Assembly: GCF_013009345.1 (NCBI RefSeq)
Contig: NZ_JABELE010000005.1
Coordinates: forward strand, 77,149-141,148
Direction: 5' to 3'
Source of the DNA: Acinetobacter geminorum
GTDB lineage: Bacteria; Pseudomonadota; Gammaproteobacteria; Pseudomonadales; Moraxellaceae
DNA: 64,000 nt
Position numbers and translations under genes: made by a program. Below the pieces are notes generated by a model that saw nothing but the letters and a program-made list of their open reading frames with translations, did not search any database and was not told the origin of the DNA. Shown here in pieces: positions 52,765 through 61,962 of this stretch (position 1 is its first letter; every line of letters starts with the position of its first letter).

Positions 52765-53115
52765 AACATCGATATTGGAATATTGCGCAATAATCATTAA
52801 ACCTACAGTAATAAAACCAATTCCCACCCATCCTGCCACATCAATATTCTGACCAAGAAAAATCTTCGCCAAAAAAGCTGTTGCTAATACACCTATCCCA
52901 GACCAAAGCACATATAAGATTCCAGCTTGCATATATTTCAAAGCAATAGCAGCACATGCAAAAGAAATAATATACAAAACCAGAGCAATGCCCTGCGCTG
53001 TTTTATTGACTAAGCCATTCCCCTTAGCAGAATAAAATGTTGAGAGTACATCTGTCGCAATAGCAAAAAGTAGCCACCAAGCACCAGGATTTATTTTTGA
53101 AATTAAACCAAACAT
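52762..53115 (-). CDS. SMR-family transporter with Asp at the conserved Glu position
   Basis: A 117-residue protein with four membrane helices, the size and plan of small multidrug resistance pumps. The helix-3 signature is present (YVLWSGIGVLATAFLAKIFLG). In helix 1 the near-invariant Glu14 of EmrE aligns with Asp22 (FAIATDVLSTF). This carboxylate binds both proton and substrate, so the change should shift its pKa or specificity. It is not AbeS, the known A. baumannii SMR pump, which has a different sequence. It is a lone gene with no partner SMR subunit next to it. Confidence 0.82.
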   Translation of the reverse strand: MFGLISKINPGAWWLLFAIATDVLSTFYSAKGNGLVNKTAQGIALVLYIISFACAAIALKYMQAGILYVLWSGIGVLATAFLAKIFLGQNIDVAGWVGIGFITVGLMIIAQYSNIDV

Positions 53116-53151
53116 TTTTGTTCTTCAGTTGAGTCATTTAAAAATTATTCA

Positions 53152-53178
53152 TAAAAAAAGCTGAACCTGAGTTCAGCC
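53152..53178 (-). terminator. Terminator of the cysI-DUF934 operon
   Basis: GCTGAAC and GTTCAGC pair around a four-base loop. On the minus strand it is followed by seven T residues. Confidence 0.88.
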
Positions 53179-53196
53179 TTTATATTTAAAAACTAT

Positions 53197-53688
53197 TTAA
53201 GCGCCAGTTTGATAACTTGCTTGCGGTACGGCTGTTGAAGCTTGGTATGGGTTGGTAAAGTCTTGCAAACCAGCTGCCGCTTCTTGCACATCTTTACCCT
53301 CTTTAATTACAAAACTATCAAAACCTGAACGTTTTAAGTAATTTAGAACATCCTTAAACACATCACCAGTTGCACGCAATTCACCTTGGAAACCTTGGCG
53401 ACGCAATAGTGCAGCGAATGAATAACCACGACCATCACCAAAACCTGCAAACTCAATGAAGATTGCATCAAGTTCACTTAATGGAAATGTGTGCTCTTCT
53501 GGTGAATCATTTACGGTCACATACAAAGCTTTTTTGCCTTGAACGTTAGCTAATTGATCGAGTTGAGCTGTTGTAACCACAACATCACCTTGGGGAATAA
53601 CACCATCTTCAGCAATGATTTGATAAGTATTATCTGCAATCGTGCCATCTTTATAAAGCACTGGTAGAGCTGTATTAAGCATATGCAC
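53197..53688 (-). CDS. DUF934 sulfite-reduction accessory protein
   Basis: A 163-residue DUF934 protein. Typical stretches are IFIEFAGFGDGRGYSFAALL (about 81-100) and RRQGFQGELRATGDVFKDVL. In many proteobacteria this gene is coupled to the haem sulfite reductase gene, as here, where it overlaps the end of cysI by 14 bases. Its role is not established; a part in sulfite reductase assembly or electron delivery is inferred from linkage. Confidence 0.92.
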   Translation of the reverse strand: MHMLNTALPVLYKDGTIADNTYQIIAEDGVIPQGDVVVTTAQLDQLANVQGKKALYVTVNDSPEEHTFPLSELDAIFIEFAGFGDGRGYSFAALLRRQGFQGELRATGDVFKDVLNYLKRSGFDSFVIKEGKDVQEAAAGLQDFTNPYQASTAVPQASYQTGA

Positions 53689-55318
53689 GCTCCTTAAATG
53701 GTTGAATTCCTACACGGCGATACGTATCAACAAAACGTTCACCTTCAGTACGCAAATCAAGATAAGTATTTAATACTTCCTCAATGACATCAGGCACAGC
53801 ATCTGCTGCAAATGATGGCCCTAAGATGTCACCGATTGATGCATCATGATCAGAATTACCACCTAATGTAATTTGGTAGAATTCAGCGCCTTTCTTATCT
53901 ACACCTAAAATACCGATGTTACCTACGTGGTGATGACCACAAGCATTCATACAACCAGAAATATTTAGATCTAAATGACCAAGATCATAAACTTTGTCTA
54001 AGTCATCAAAACGACGTGTAATTGCTTCAGCAATTGGAATTGATTTTGCATTTGCAAGCGAACAGAAATCACCGCCCGGGCAACTAATGATATCGGTAAT
54101 AAAACCAATATGTGCACGCGCCATATTTTGTTGTTCAAGCGCTTGCCATACATCAAACAAATCTTTTTGAGGTACATCTGCCAAAGCAATGTTTTGTTCG
54201 TGAGTCGTGCGAAGTTCACCGAATGTATATTTATCAGCAAGGTCTGCAATAAAGTTCATTTCTTCAGTGGTCATATCGCCTGGTGCGATACCTGCACGTT
54301 TTAGAGAAATCGTAACAATACGATAGCCCTTCACTTTATGCGCATGTGTGTTGATATTAAACCATTGTTTGAATTTTGGATGCTCAGCAAATAAAGCTGT
54401 GAAGTCTTCATCTGCTAAATCTTGATAGTCAAACGGTGTGAATTCTTCATCCAGTTTTTTCAAGATTTCTGGCTGAATCTTCAATGCTTCACGTGTATGT
54501 TCGAATTCAGCTTCAACTTTTTGTGCAAACACTTCAGGAGTTAATGCCTTAACTAGAATTTTGATACGCGCTTTATATTTGTTATCACGACGACCATGCA
54601 AGTTATAAACACGTAAAACCGCTTCTAAGTAAGCAATTAAATCTTCACGTGGTAAAAACTCACGGATAACGCTACCGATGATTGGGGTACGGCCTAAACC
54701 ACCACCAGCCATAATTTTGTAGCCGATTTCACCCGCTTCATTACGCACGATATAAACACCAATATCGTGGAATGCAGTTGCCGCACGATCTTTTTCTTCA
54801 AGTGCAGAAACAGCAATTTTGAACTTACGTGGTAAGAATGCAAATTCTGGGTGGAATGTACTCCACTGACGAATCAACTCACATGTTGGACGTGGGTCTG
54901 CAATTTCACCAGCAACCACACCTGCATATTGGTCAGTTGTCGTGTTACGAATACAGTTACCACTGGTTTGAATGGCATGCATTTGTACAGTTGCAAGTTC
55001 AGCCAAAATGTCTGGCACATCTTCAAGTGCTGGCCAGTTTAATTGAATGTTTTGACGCGTAGATACATGTGCATAACCACGGTCATAAGCAGTTGAAACT
55101 TCGGCAACTTTACGTAATTGTTTAGAATTCATTAAGCCATACGGCACAGCTATACGCAGCATAGGCGCATAACGTTGCACATATAAACCATTTTGCAAAC
55201 GTAATGGACGATATTCATCTTCAGAAAGTTTGCCAGCTAAATAGCGTTCTGTTTGATCACGGAACTGAGCAACTCGTTCATTAACCAGCTGCTGGTCGAA
55301 ATCGGTATATAAATACAT
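53675..55318 (-). CDS. cysI: Assimilatory sulfite reductase haemoprotein (CysI)
   Basis: A 547-residue sirohaem/4Fe-4S enzyme reducing sulfite to sulfide for cysteine synthesis. The cluster ligands are CPGGDFC (CX5C) near residue 415 and CMNAC (CX3C) near 460, the sulfite/nitrite reductase signature. N-terminal ferredoxin-like repeats include VSTRQNIQLNWP. No flavoprotein CysJ gene is adjacent, so the electron donor is encoded elsewhere. The organisation cysI-DUF934 is the same as in Pseudomonas. Confidence 0.94.
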   Translation of the reverse strand: MYLYTDFDQQLVNERVAQFRDQTERYLAGKLSEDEYRPLRLQNGLYVQRYAPMLRIAVPYGLMNSKQLRKVAEVSTAYDRGYAHVSTRQNIQLNWPALEDVPDILAELATVQMHAIQTSGNCIRNTTTDQYAGVVAGEIADPRPTCELIRQWSTFHPEFAFLPRKFKIAVSALEEKDRAATAFHDIGVYIVRNEAGEIGYKIMAGGGLGRTPIIGSVIREFLPREDLIAYLEAVLRVYNLHGRRDNKYKARIKILVKALTPEVFAQKVEAEFEHTREALKIQPEILKKLDEEFTPFDYQDLADEDFTALFAEHPKFKQWFNINTHAHKVKGYRIVTISLKRAGIAPGDMTTEEMNFIADLADKYTFGELRTTHEQNIALADVPQKDLFDVWQALEQQNMARAHIGFITDIISCPGGDFCSLANAKSIPIAEAITRRFDDLDKVYDLGHLDLNISGCMNACGHHHVGNIGILGVDKKGAEFYQITLGGNSDHDASIGDILGPSFAADAVPDVIEEVLNTYLDLRTEGERFVDTYRRVGIQPFKERAYA

Positions 55319-55440
55319 GGCGTATGGCTAGTAGATTCATTATTAAGTCGGATAGCATAGCGAGCTTTTATTCATCAATAAAATGCTTTTTTTGCATATT
55401 TAATAGCGGTTTTATTGATAAGCTTTAATATAAATCGACA

Positions 55441-55470
55441 TAAAAAAGCCCGGATAAATCCAGGCCCTTT
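55441..55470 (-). terminator. gcd terminator
   Basis: The imperfect stem GCCCGGAT/ATCCAGGC has a T tract on the minus strand, just past the gcd stop. Confidence 0.8.
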
Positions 55471-55483
55471 CTATAAAAGCTTT

Positions 55484-57889
55484 TTATTTGTTATCTGGTA
55501 AAGCATAAGCCACTAAATAGTCGCCCATTTTCGTACCAAATGAACCATGACCACCAGCCATGATTACGACATATTGCTTACCATTGATTTCATAAGTCAT
55601 TGGTGTTGCTTGTCCACCTGCTGGTAAACGCGCTTCCCAAAGTTTCTTACCATTCGTGACGTTAAACGCACGTAAGTAGTTATCTTGAGTTGCACCAACA
55701 AACATGACATTACCGGCAGTAGAAATTGAACCACCTAAACCAGGCACACCAATTTTCACAGCTGGTAACTGGAACAAGTTCGGCAAGCTGTCACGAATTG
55801 TACCGATACGTTTTTTCCATACCACTTCATGAGTTTTCAAATCAACGCCAGCTACATATCCCCAAGCCGGTTGCTTACAAGGTAAACCAAGCGGAGATAA
55901 GAATGCGCTAATTTCAACACCATACGGTACGCCGTACATCGGTTGTACGCCCTGTTCAGTTCCTGCACCTTTTGCAGTTTGTGCACGGTTTGGATCAGCA
56001 GGAATTAAACGACTTACGAATGGCAGACCAATCGGGTTCATTACAGCAACCTGACGATCAGGGTTAACTGACATACCGCCCCATTCAAACACACCCAAGT
56101 TACCAGGGAAAACTAAAGTACCGTTTTCAGATGGTGGAGTATAAATACCATCATAATTTAGACGTTTGAAAGATACACGACACATGAGCTGATCAAGCAT
56201 AGTGGCACCCCACATGTCTTTATCAGTCAATTTATCTTGTGGTGCCAAGTTCAAGTCAGAGAATGGCTGAGTTTTTGAATAGAACTCACCTTTAGTTTGT
56301 GGTCCACGTTTAACTGTTTGTGGAACTGGTTTCTCAGTTACAGGAACAATCGGTTGACCATTACGGCGATCAAGCACAAAGGCATTACCTGTTTTCGTCA
56401 ATACATAGATTGCAGGAACAGTTTGGCCAGCTTTGTTTTTGATATCAGCTAAAGATGGTTGTGATGGTACGTCCATATCCCATAAATCGTGATGGGTTGT
56501 TTGGAAGTTCCACACTAATTTACCAGTAGAAGCATTAATCGCTAACATTGAGTTTGCATAACGCTCTTTCAACTCGGTACGGTCACCACCCCAGATGTCT
56601 GGTGTACCTACACCTGTTGGTACATAAACGATATCAAGTTTTGCATCGTATGCTAAAGGCGCCCACGCATTTGGTGAGTTATGAACAAAGGTTGTACCTT
56701 CACCTGGCATTGCATTTGGATCTGCTGCACCAGTATCAAATACCCAAAGAAGCTTACCAGTGTTTACGTCATATCCACGGATAACACCTGATGGCTCTTT
56801 ATTTGAATAGTTGTCGGTAACCGAACCGGCAATAACCACTGTTGAACCAGTAACAACACCTGGAGATGTTGGGTTATAACCACCTGGATAAGCATATGGC
56901 ATGAATTCTTGTAAATTCACTTCACCATTTTGACCAAAGTCAGTACATGCTTTACCTGTGTCAGCATTTACAGCAACTAAACGTCCATCATTGACTGGAA
57001 CAAAGACTTTACGTGGACATTGAGTTGAAGTCGACTTTTTAGTTTGTAAGCTTGTCGCAAATTCAGTTGTGTTGTTTGCATCGTAATACATTACACCACG
57101 ACAAGTTAAATGCTGGAATGATTTATCCGTTTTAAGTTTCGGATCAAAACGCCATTTTTCTTTACCTGTAGCAGGATCAATCGCAATTAACTGCTGGTGA
57201 GCTGTACAGATAAACATGTTATTACCGATTTTAATCGGTGTAACCTGATTAGTCGTTTCGCCAGAGTCGTTATCTGTTTTTAAATCACCAGTACGAAAAG
57301 TCCAAGCAACTTTCAAGTCTTTTACGTTCTGATCATTGATCTGTTTCAATGGAGAATAACGCACACCTGCCTGAGTACGACCATAAGCTGGCCAATCACT
57401 TTCAGCAACACCAGGCACGGCTTGAGCTGTTTCTGGTTGAGGTGTTTTGATTTCACCATTAATTTCTTGCGGGTCATTGAAGATAGAATAAACCATCAAC
57501 ACGATTGCAATTGCTAAAGTTGAAGATAAGGCAACCTTACTTGATCCAAGGTTGTTGATTCCACGAGTTACAGCCGGAACCAATAACCATAAACCAAGAA
57601 TACCTAAAATATCTAAACGTGGTGCAAGCGCCCAAAAGTCTGTACCAACTTCCCAGACACTCCAGATAATGGTACCTAGCATTAATGCAGCATAAACCCA
57701 TAAAGCAGTAGAAGCACGCTTGTAGAGTTGCCATGCAACAATGAGGAGTAATACTCCAGCTATAATGTAGTAAATTGAACCGCCTAGTGTAGCGAGCCAA
57801 ATACCTCCAATTAACAGGAATAACGCCAGTAACCCAATAATAATTACGGTAAAAGTCGTTAAACCTGATCTTGAAGTAGGTTGATTCAT
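55484..57889 (-). CDS. gcd: Membrane-bound PQQ glucose dehydrogenase
   Basis: An 801-residue quinoprotein. Start 57889 (MNQPTSRSG) follows AAGAGGTGG; the frame is open eight codons further. Five N-terminal membrane helices (to about 145) are followed by a large periplasmic beta-propeller with the quinoprotein motifs DWPAYGRTQAGVRYSPL, TPIKIGNNMFICTAHQQLIA and FQTTHHDLWDMDVPSQPSL. It oxidises glucose to gluconolactone and feeds electrons to ubiquinone. Length and sequence match my memory of A. calcoaceticus GdhA very closely. It lies downstream of the oprB porin gene on the same strand. Confidence 0.96.
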   Translation of the reverse strand: MNQPTSRSGLTTFTVIIIGLLALFLLIGGIWLATLGGSIYYIIAGVLLLIVAWQLYKRASTALWVYAALMLGTIIWSVWEVGTDFWALAPRLDILGILGLWLLVPAVTRGINNLGSSKVALSSTLAIAIVLMVYSIFNDPQEINGEIKTPQPETAQAVPGVAESDWPAYGRTQAGVRYSPLKQINDQNVKDLKVAWTFRTGDLKTDNDSGETTNQVTPIKIGNNMFICTAHQQLIAIDPATGKEKWRFDPKLKTDKSFQHLTCRGVMYYDANNTTEFATSLQTKKSTSTQCPRKVFVPVNDGRLVAVNADTGKACTDFGQNGEVNLQEFMPYAYPGGYNPTSPGVVTGSTVVIAGSVTDNYSNKEPSGVIRGYDVNTGKLLWVFDTGAADPNAMPGEGTTFVHNSPNAWAPLAYDAKLDIVYVPTGVGTPDIWGGDRTELKERYANSMLAINASTGKLVWNFQTTHHDLWDMDVPSQPSLADIKNKAGQTVPAIYVLTKTGNAFVLDRRNGQPIVPVTEKPVPQTVKRGPQTKGEFYSKTQPFSDLNLAPQDKLTDKDMWGATMLDQLMCRVSFKRLNYDGIYTPPSENGTLVFPGNLGVFEWGGMSVNPDRQVAVMNPIGLPFVSRLIPADPNRAQTAKGAGTEQGVQPMYGVPYGVEISAFLSPLGLPCKQPAWGYVAGVDLKTHEVVWKKRIGTIRDSLPNLFQLPAVKIGVPGLGGSISTAGNVMFVGATQDNYLRAFNVTNGKKLWEARLPAGGQATPMTYEINGKQYVVIMAGGHGSFGTKMGDYLVAYALPDNK

Positions 57890-58063
57890 AAACCACCTCT
57901 TATCAATCATCATTTTTATAGGAAAGATGTGCCAAGAACCTTATAGAAAAATGGCATCACCAATACATCTAAAACAAATTCAGGCATCAAGAAAAAACGG
58001 AAGGTCAGGATAATTCAATTAATGAGTTAGCCCTCGACAATCCGTTTTTCGGAGTAATTACGC

Positions 58064-59317
58064 TTAGAATGCAGTTGAGAATTTAATACCGCCAACCCAA
58101 GTGTTATCACCATTTTTTAATGCGCCAACATGACGAACATATTGCACATTTGGACGAATAGTTAACCAGTTAGTGGCATGAATACCGTAGTAAAGCTCGG
58201 TATTGTATTCGGTGTCATATTCTTTAGTTTGAACATCGTTCCAGTCATCATTGATATGGATACGAGCAACACCGAGTGCCAATTCATCTTGAGGACGTTG
58301 ATTGAGCAAACCTTTATAGACCAAGCCTACATTTTGCATGTTATCAATTTTGTTGGTATCAGAGTCGTGGAAAGTCAGGTTCACAAAACCTGTTAAACCG
58401 CGATCTGTTTGATCAGCAGGCTGGAATAATTTTTGTTTTGCAGTTACCCAAACACCTTGTTTATGAGAGTTTTTGGTTTCATCCGCAATTTCTTTTGCAT
58501 CAGCAGTGCTGTAGTAATAACCTAAACGGTATTCACCCGCCATACTTTGAGCACCTAATTTAGGTGACCAAACCACTTCGGCAGGAATAATTGCACCGTG
58601 AGAACCATCAGTACTTAAGTTAAAACCTTTGCCTCGCTCCAGATTTTCTGGGTTATATTCATATACACCAACTTGAGTATATAAGTCAGGTTGCAAGTTA
58701 TATTTAACACGCATTGCCCATTGGCTAACCGGCCAGTTATACCACTGATCACCCACCCAGTTACCGACTTGCGAACCACAAAGTGCCAAGTTCTGGAAAT
58801 CACAGTCAAAACTGTTAAAGTCTTCACCTTCACCAAAACGACCAACTTTAACGTCTAATTTTTGATCCATGAATTTTTTCTTAATCCATAAATCGGTTAA
58901 ACGCCAAGTTTGCTCACGCCCCCACACTTCTTGTACTGAGCTTAAGTGCCCTGCTAAAGCTGGTGAATGTTCAGAAAGGGACTGTCCATCACGATATGTT
59001 AATGTGATTTGAGCTTCAGTATCTTGCCAACCTAAAATTTTATTTAGATCAAAATGAGTTCCTAATGCCAGTTGCCCCGTATAAGCACTACCATGAGTAG
59101 ATGTATTTTTTGAATCTAAAATACCGGCATATTCGCCGGTATATCCAAAAGAAAAATCATAACCTTGTGCTTGTAACGCGGTGCGTTGACCGTTCCAATC
59201 ACCCAACATCCAAGGACTATTTGGGTCGAATGCAGCAGCAGCTTGTGCATGCTGTATAAAAAGAGTAATTGATAAAACGGATAAACAGGAAGCCATCAAG
59301 GATTTATGTGTTTTCAT
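58064..59317 (-). CDS. oprB: OprB-family carbohydrate-selective porin
   Basis: A 417-residue outer-membrane protein. The signal peptide ends near residue 27 (QHAQAAA). It then has SPWMLGDWNGQRTALQAQG, typical of OprB, many alternating beta-strands and a C-terminal Phe. It should admit glucose and similar sugars to the periplasm. The gcd gene follows 174 bp downstream, so porin and dehydrogenase likely form one unit. A long-range stem (58041-58050 with 57991-58001) lies between them and could attenuate read-through. Confidence 0.9.
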   Translation of the reverse strand: MKTHKSLMASCLSVLSITLFIQHAQAAAAFDPNSPWMLGDWNGQRTALQAQGYDFSFGYTGEYAGILDSKNTSTHGSAYTGQLALGTHFDLNKILGWQDTEAQITLTYRDGQSLSEHSPALAGHLSSVQEVWGREQTWRLTDLWIKKKFMDQKLDVKVGRFGEGEDFNSFDCDFQNLALCGSQVGNWVGDQWYNWPVSQWAMRVKYNLQPDLYTQVGVYEYNPENLERGKGFNLSTDGSHGAIIPAEVVWSPKLGAQSMAGEYRLGYYYSTADAKEIADETKNSHKQGVWVTAKQKLFQPADQTDRGLTGFVNLTFHDSDTNKIDNMQNVGLVYKGLLNQRPQDELALGVARIHINDDWNDVQTKEYDTEYNTELYYGIHATNWLTIRPNVQYVRHVGALKNGDNTWVGGIKFSTAF

Positions 59318-59451
59318 GTTTACATACCTTTTATGTCTTTGTTTATTAAGGGTACGCTAATTTTATGTAAAGAAATTATTCAAAATGTTAATCAATTGAT
59401 TAATCTAATAATAATCTTAATACACATTGTATGAAAAATGGCCTCAGCTGT

Positions 59452-60570
59452 TTACCACTGCCCTTCACCAAGTTTTTGACCAATAAAGGAATATCTCATT
59501 TCCGATCTTGAAAACTTAATTGGACAAGCCAATTGTGGTTCTGTAACCGTCGCATTATTTTGCAAAGGTACATCCACAATCCATCCACGTTCTTGTGCTA
59601 AAGGCGAGTTTAAGGACTCTGTTAGGCTTAAAACAGGTTCTACACACACATCAAGATTTGCAAAAATTTCATGCCATTCTTTAAATGATTTCGTTTTGAT
59701 TTTCTCTTGAATGGCTTGTTTAACTTCCTGTCGGTCTTCTACATCTAAGGAAGCGCCTTTTTGTAATAATAAAGGCAAATCAAGCGCCACTGATAAACCA
59801 GACATAAATTGTGGTTCAAGACTACCTATTGAAAAATAACGGCCATCTTGAGTCATATAATAGTCATAGAAAATGCCGCCATTGAGCATGCCATGCTCTG
59901 GTGCCTGTTCAACCTGTGCAGCAAGTGTGGCGGATGCCGCCATACTATTTAGGCTAGCAACACAATCAGTCATAGAAATATCAATATATTGTCCCATTCC
60001 ACTACGTCCGCGTTCGACGACCGCAGCTAAAATCGCAATGACAGCATGAAGTGAACCACCTGCAATGTCTGCAACCTGAATACCGAGCGGTGGCGGACCA
60101 CTGTCTTGTCGGCCGCTATATCCAGCAATACCAGCTAAAGCTAAATAGTTAATGTCATGCCCAGCCCTGTCTTTATAGCTTCCTGTTTGTCCATATCCTG
60201 TAATTGAACAATAAATGAGACGCGGGTTAATTTCGGCAAGTGTCGCGTAGTCTAATCCTAGACGGCGCATGACATCAGGTCGGAACTGCTCTATGACAAT
60301 ATCAAACTCAGAAATTTTGGTTTTAATCAGATCAATACTCGCCTTATCCTTTAAATCGAGAACAATCGACTGTTTATTTCGGTTTAGATAACTATGTGCT
60401 GTTGCTTGACCATTTGCGTATGGCGGCATGATTCGAATTAAATCAGGACGTGATGGAGATTCAATATGGATGACTTCTGCCCCCATATCGGCTAAATACA
60501 TTGTGGCAAAAGGCCCAGGTAAGAGCGTCGAGAAATCGAGAACTTTAAGTCCATTTAATGCTGTCGTCAT
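59452..60570 (-). CDS. Alpha-methylacyl-CoA racemase (CaiB/BaiF family)
   Basis: A 372-residue family III CoA-transferase-fold enzyme. The start is taken at ATG 60570 (MTTALNGLKVLD); a GTG at 60585 is possible. It is assigned as racemase rather than transferase because the MCR/AMACR catalytic set appears conserved: His in AGHDINYLALAG, Asp in VQVADIAGGS-like text (QVADIAGG) and Glu in IGSLEPQF. It would interconvert 2R- and 2S-methylacyl-CoA so that branched chains can enter beta-oxidation. It is divergent from the AraC regulator gene. Confidence 0.85.
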   Translation of the reverse strand: MTTALNGLKVLDFSTLLPGPFATMYLADMGAEVIHIESPSRPDLIRIMPPYANGQATAHSYLNRNKQSIVLDLKDKASIDLIKTKISEFDIVIEQFRPDVMRRLGLDYATLAEINPRLIYCSITGYGQTGSYKDRAGHDINYLALAGIAGYSGRQDSGPPPLGIQVADIAGGSLHAVIAILAAVVERGRSGMGQYIDISMTDCVASLNSMAASATLAAQVEQAPEHGMLNGGIFYDYYMTQDGRYFSIGSLEPQFMSGLSVALDLPLLLQKGASLDVEDRQEVKQAIQEKIKTKSFKEWHEIFANLDVCVEPVLSLTESLNSPLAQERGWIVDVPLQNNATVTEPQLACPIKFSRSEMRYSFIGQKLGEGQW

Positions 60571-60780
60571 CGTATTTTTAACCACTATTATTCGAATTTT
60601 CTTTTATATTAGTTAAGCAAATATTCTAAAACAATGTCATGTTCAGCCATTTACCTTGATCATTTCGGCAATTTAACATGTAAAAAGTGCTTTTACTCTG
60701 TTGTAAATCGCCAATTTATTTTTTTAGACGGTCATTTAGGTCAATTTAAAGTGAACATCAAAGAGACTGAAGGATTCAAT

Positions 60781-61791
60781 ATGAGTCGCGATACGATTAG
60801 CATCCACTTCGTGAATGCGGCTTTGACAGGCGTAAAACGCCTTGGCATGGATGTTGAAATGCTCCTTTCACATGTGGGTATTGAAGCGGAATTATTACGT
60901 CAACCTAAAGCTCGAATCTCACCAGAACAATACACTCGATTTATAAAAATGTTGTGGATGGTCACACAGGATGAACACGTTGGATTTGACGTACAACCGC
61001 GTCGTCTGGGCACTTTTGCCATTATGTGTCAGTTGATTATTCACGCAAAAACATTGGGCCAAGCCCTTGAATTGTCATCTCAATTCTACAAATTATTTGG
61101 CGATGAATGGTCTGTAACTCTAGAGCGTGACAAACATGAAGCACGCCTAGTTCCCCTCATTCCAAAAACTTTAGATCCAGACCATTTCATTACTGAAAGT
61201 ATGCTCATGATTTGGCACGGTCTAGCATCATGGTTGATTGAACGCCGTTTGCCATTAGAGCGCGTTCATTTTAGCTATCCACGTCCTGCACATGCAGATG
61301 AATATGATGCATTATTTTTTGCACCAGTCATGCAGTTTGATGCACCACGTACTGAAATTACATTTGCAGCTGATTATCTTGATTTACCAATCCGCCAAGA
61401 TGAAAAAACGCTAGAAGAATTCTTGAAAGCAGCTCCTGCTCAGCTTTTAGTGAAATTCAAAAACACCAACTCGCTAACTTCTCGTATTCGTGAAGTACTC
61501 AAAAGCCAAATTGGTGAAGAAATGCCAACGCTTAATGACGTTGCATCAATGTTATATTTATCTCCTCAAACCTTACGCCGCCGCTTGGCCGCCGAAGGTA
61601 AAAGCTACCAAGGTGTAAAAGATGCTTTACGCCGAGATGCTGCAATTCACTTGTTACTCAACCCTGAGTTAACACTTGAAGATGTTGCTCAACAAGTTGG
61701 CTTTAGTGAAACCAGTACCTTCCACCGCGCATTTAAAAAGTGGACGGGTGTAACACCTGGCCTATATCGCCAGCTACATGGTTATCACTAA
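60781..61791 (+). CDS. AraC-family regulator (OruR/ArcR-like ligand domain)
   Basis: A 336-residue regulator. Start 60781 (MSRDTISIHF) follows AAGGA; the open frame to 60634 lacks support. Residues about 10-190 are the Arabinose_bd/OruR-type domain (RISPEQYTRFIKMLW, LGTFAIMCQLIIHAKTLGQA). The C-terminal AraC DNA-binding domain has two helix-turn-helix units (PTLNDVASMLYLSPQTLRRR; TLEDVAQQVGFSETSTFHRA) and the closing FKKWTGVTPGLYRQ. Its position between the racemase and the beta-oxidation genes suggests control of those genes by an acyl compound. Confidence 0.88.
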   Translation: MSRDTISIHFVNAALTGVKRLGMDVEMLLSHVGIEAELLRQPKARISPEQYTRFIKMLWMVTQDEHVGFDVQPRRLGTFAIMCQLIIHAKTLGQALELSSQFYKLFGDEWSVTLERDKHEARLVPLIPKTLDPDHFITESMLMIWHGLASWLIERRLPLERVHFSYPRPAHADEYDALFFAPVMQFDAPRTEITFAADYLDLPIRQDEKTLEEFLKAAPAQLLVKFKNTNSLTSRIREVLKSQIGEEMPTLNDVASMLYLSPQTLRRRLAAEGKSYQGVKDALRRDAAIHLLLNPELTLEDVAQQVGFSETSTFHRAFKKWTGVTPGLYRQLHGYH

Positions 61792-61819
61792 TTCTCAAAT
61801 CTATTTAAGTTTCACATTT

Positions 61820-61847
61820 AGCCCAAGTTCAACTTGGGCTTTTTTTG
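61820..61847 (+). terminator. Terminator of the AraC regulator gene
   Basis: AGCCCAAGTT and AACTTGGGCT pair with a single-base apparent loop (the inner bases open), followed by seven T residues. Confidence 0.9.
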
Positions 61848-61962
61848 TATTTCTATTGGCAAAAATCATCACGTGACTGGTGCGCTTATCGTCATTGCGT
61901 TGCCTTTTAAAACCAGTACACTCAAAACACAACAAAGTTTAAGTAATAAAAAAGGAACTGTT

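Noticed and set aside
52762..53115. AbeS multidrug pump
   Set aside because: AbeS, as I recall it, is about 109 residues with a different N-terminus and a normal Glu; this protein is a different SMR member.
61834..61962. N-terminal extension of the second thiolase
   Set aside because: It begins within the terminator of the AraC gene and adds residues unlike any thiolase; 61963 has AAAGGAA upstream.
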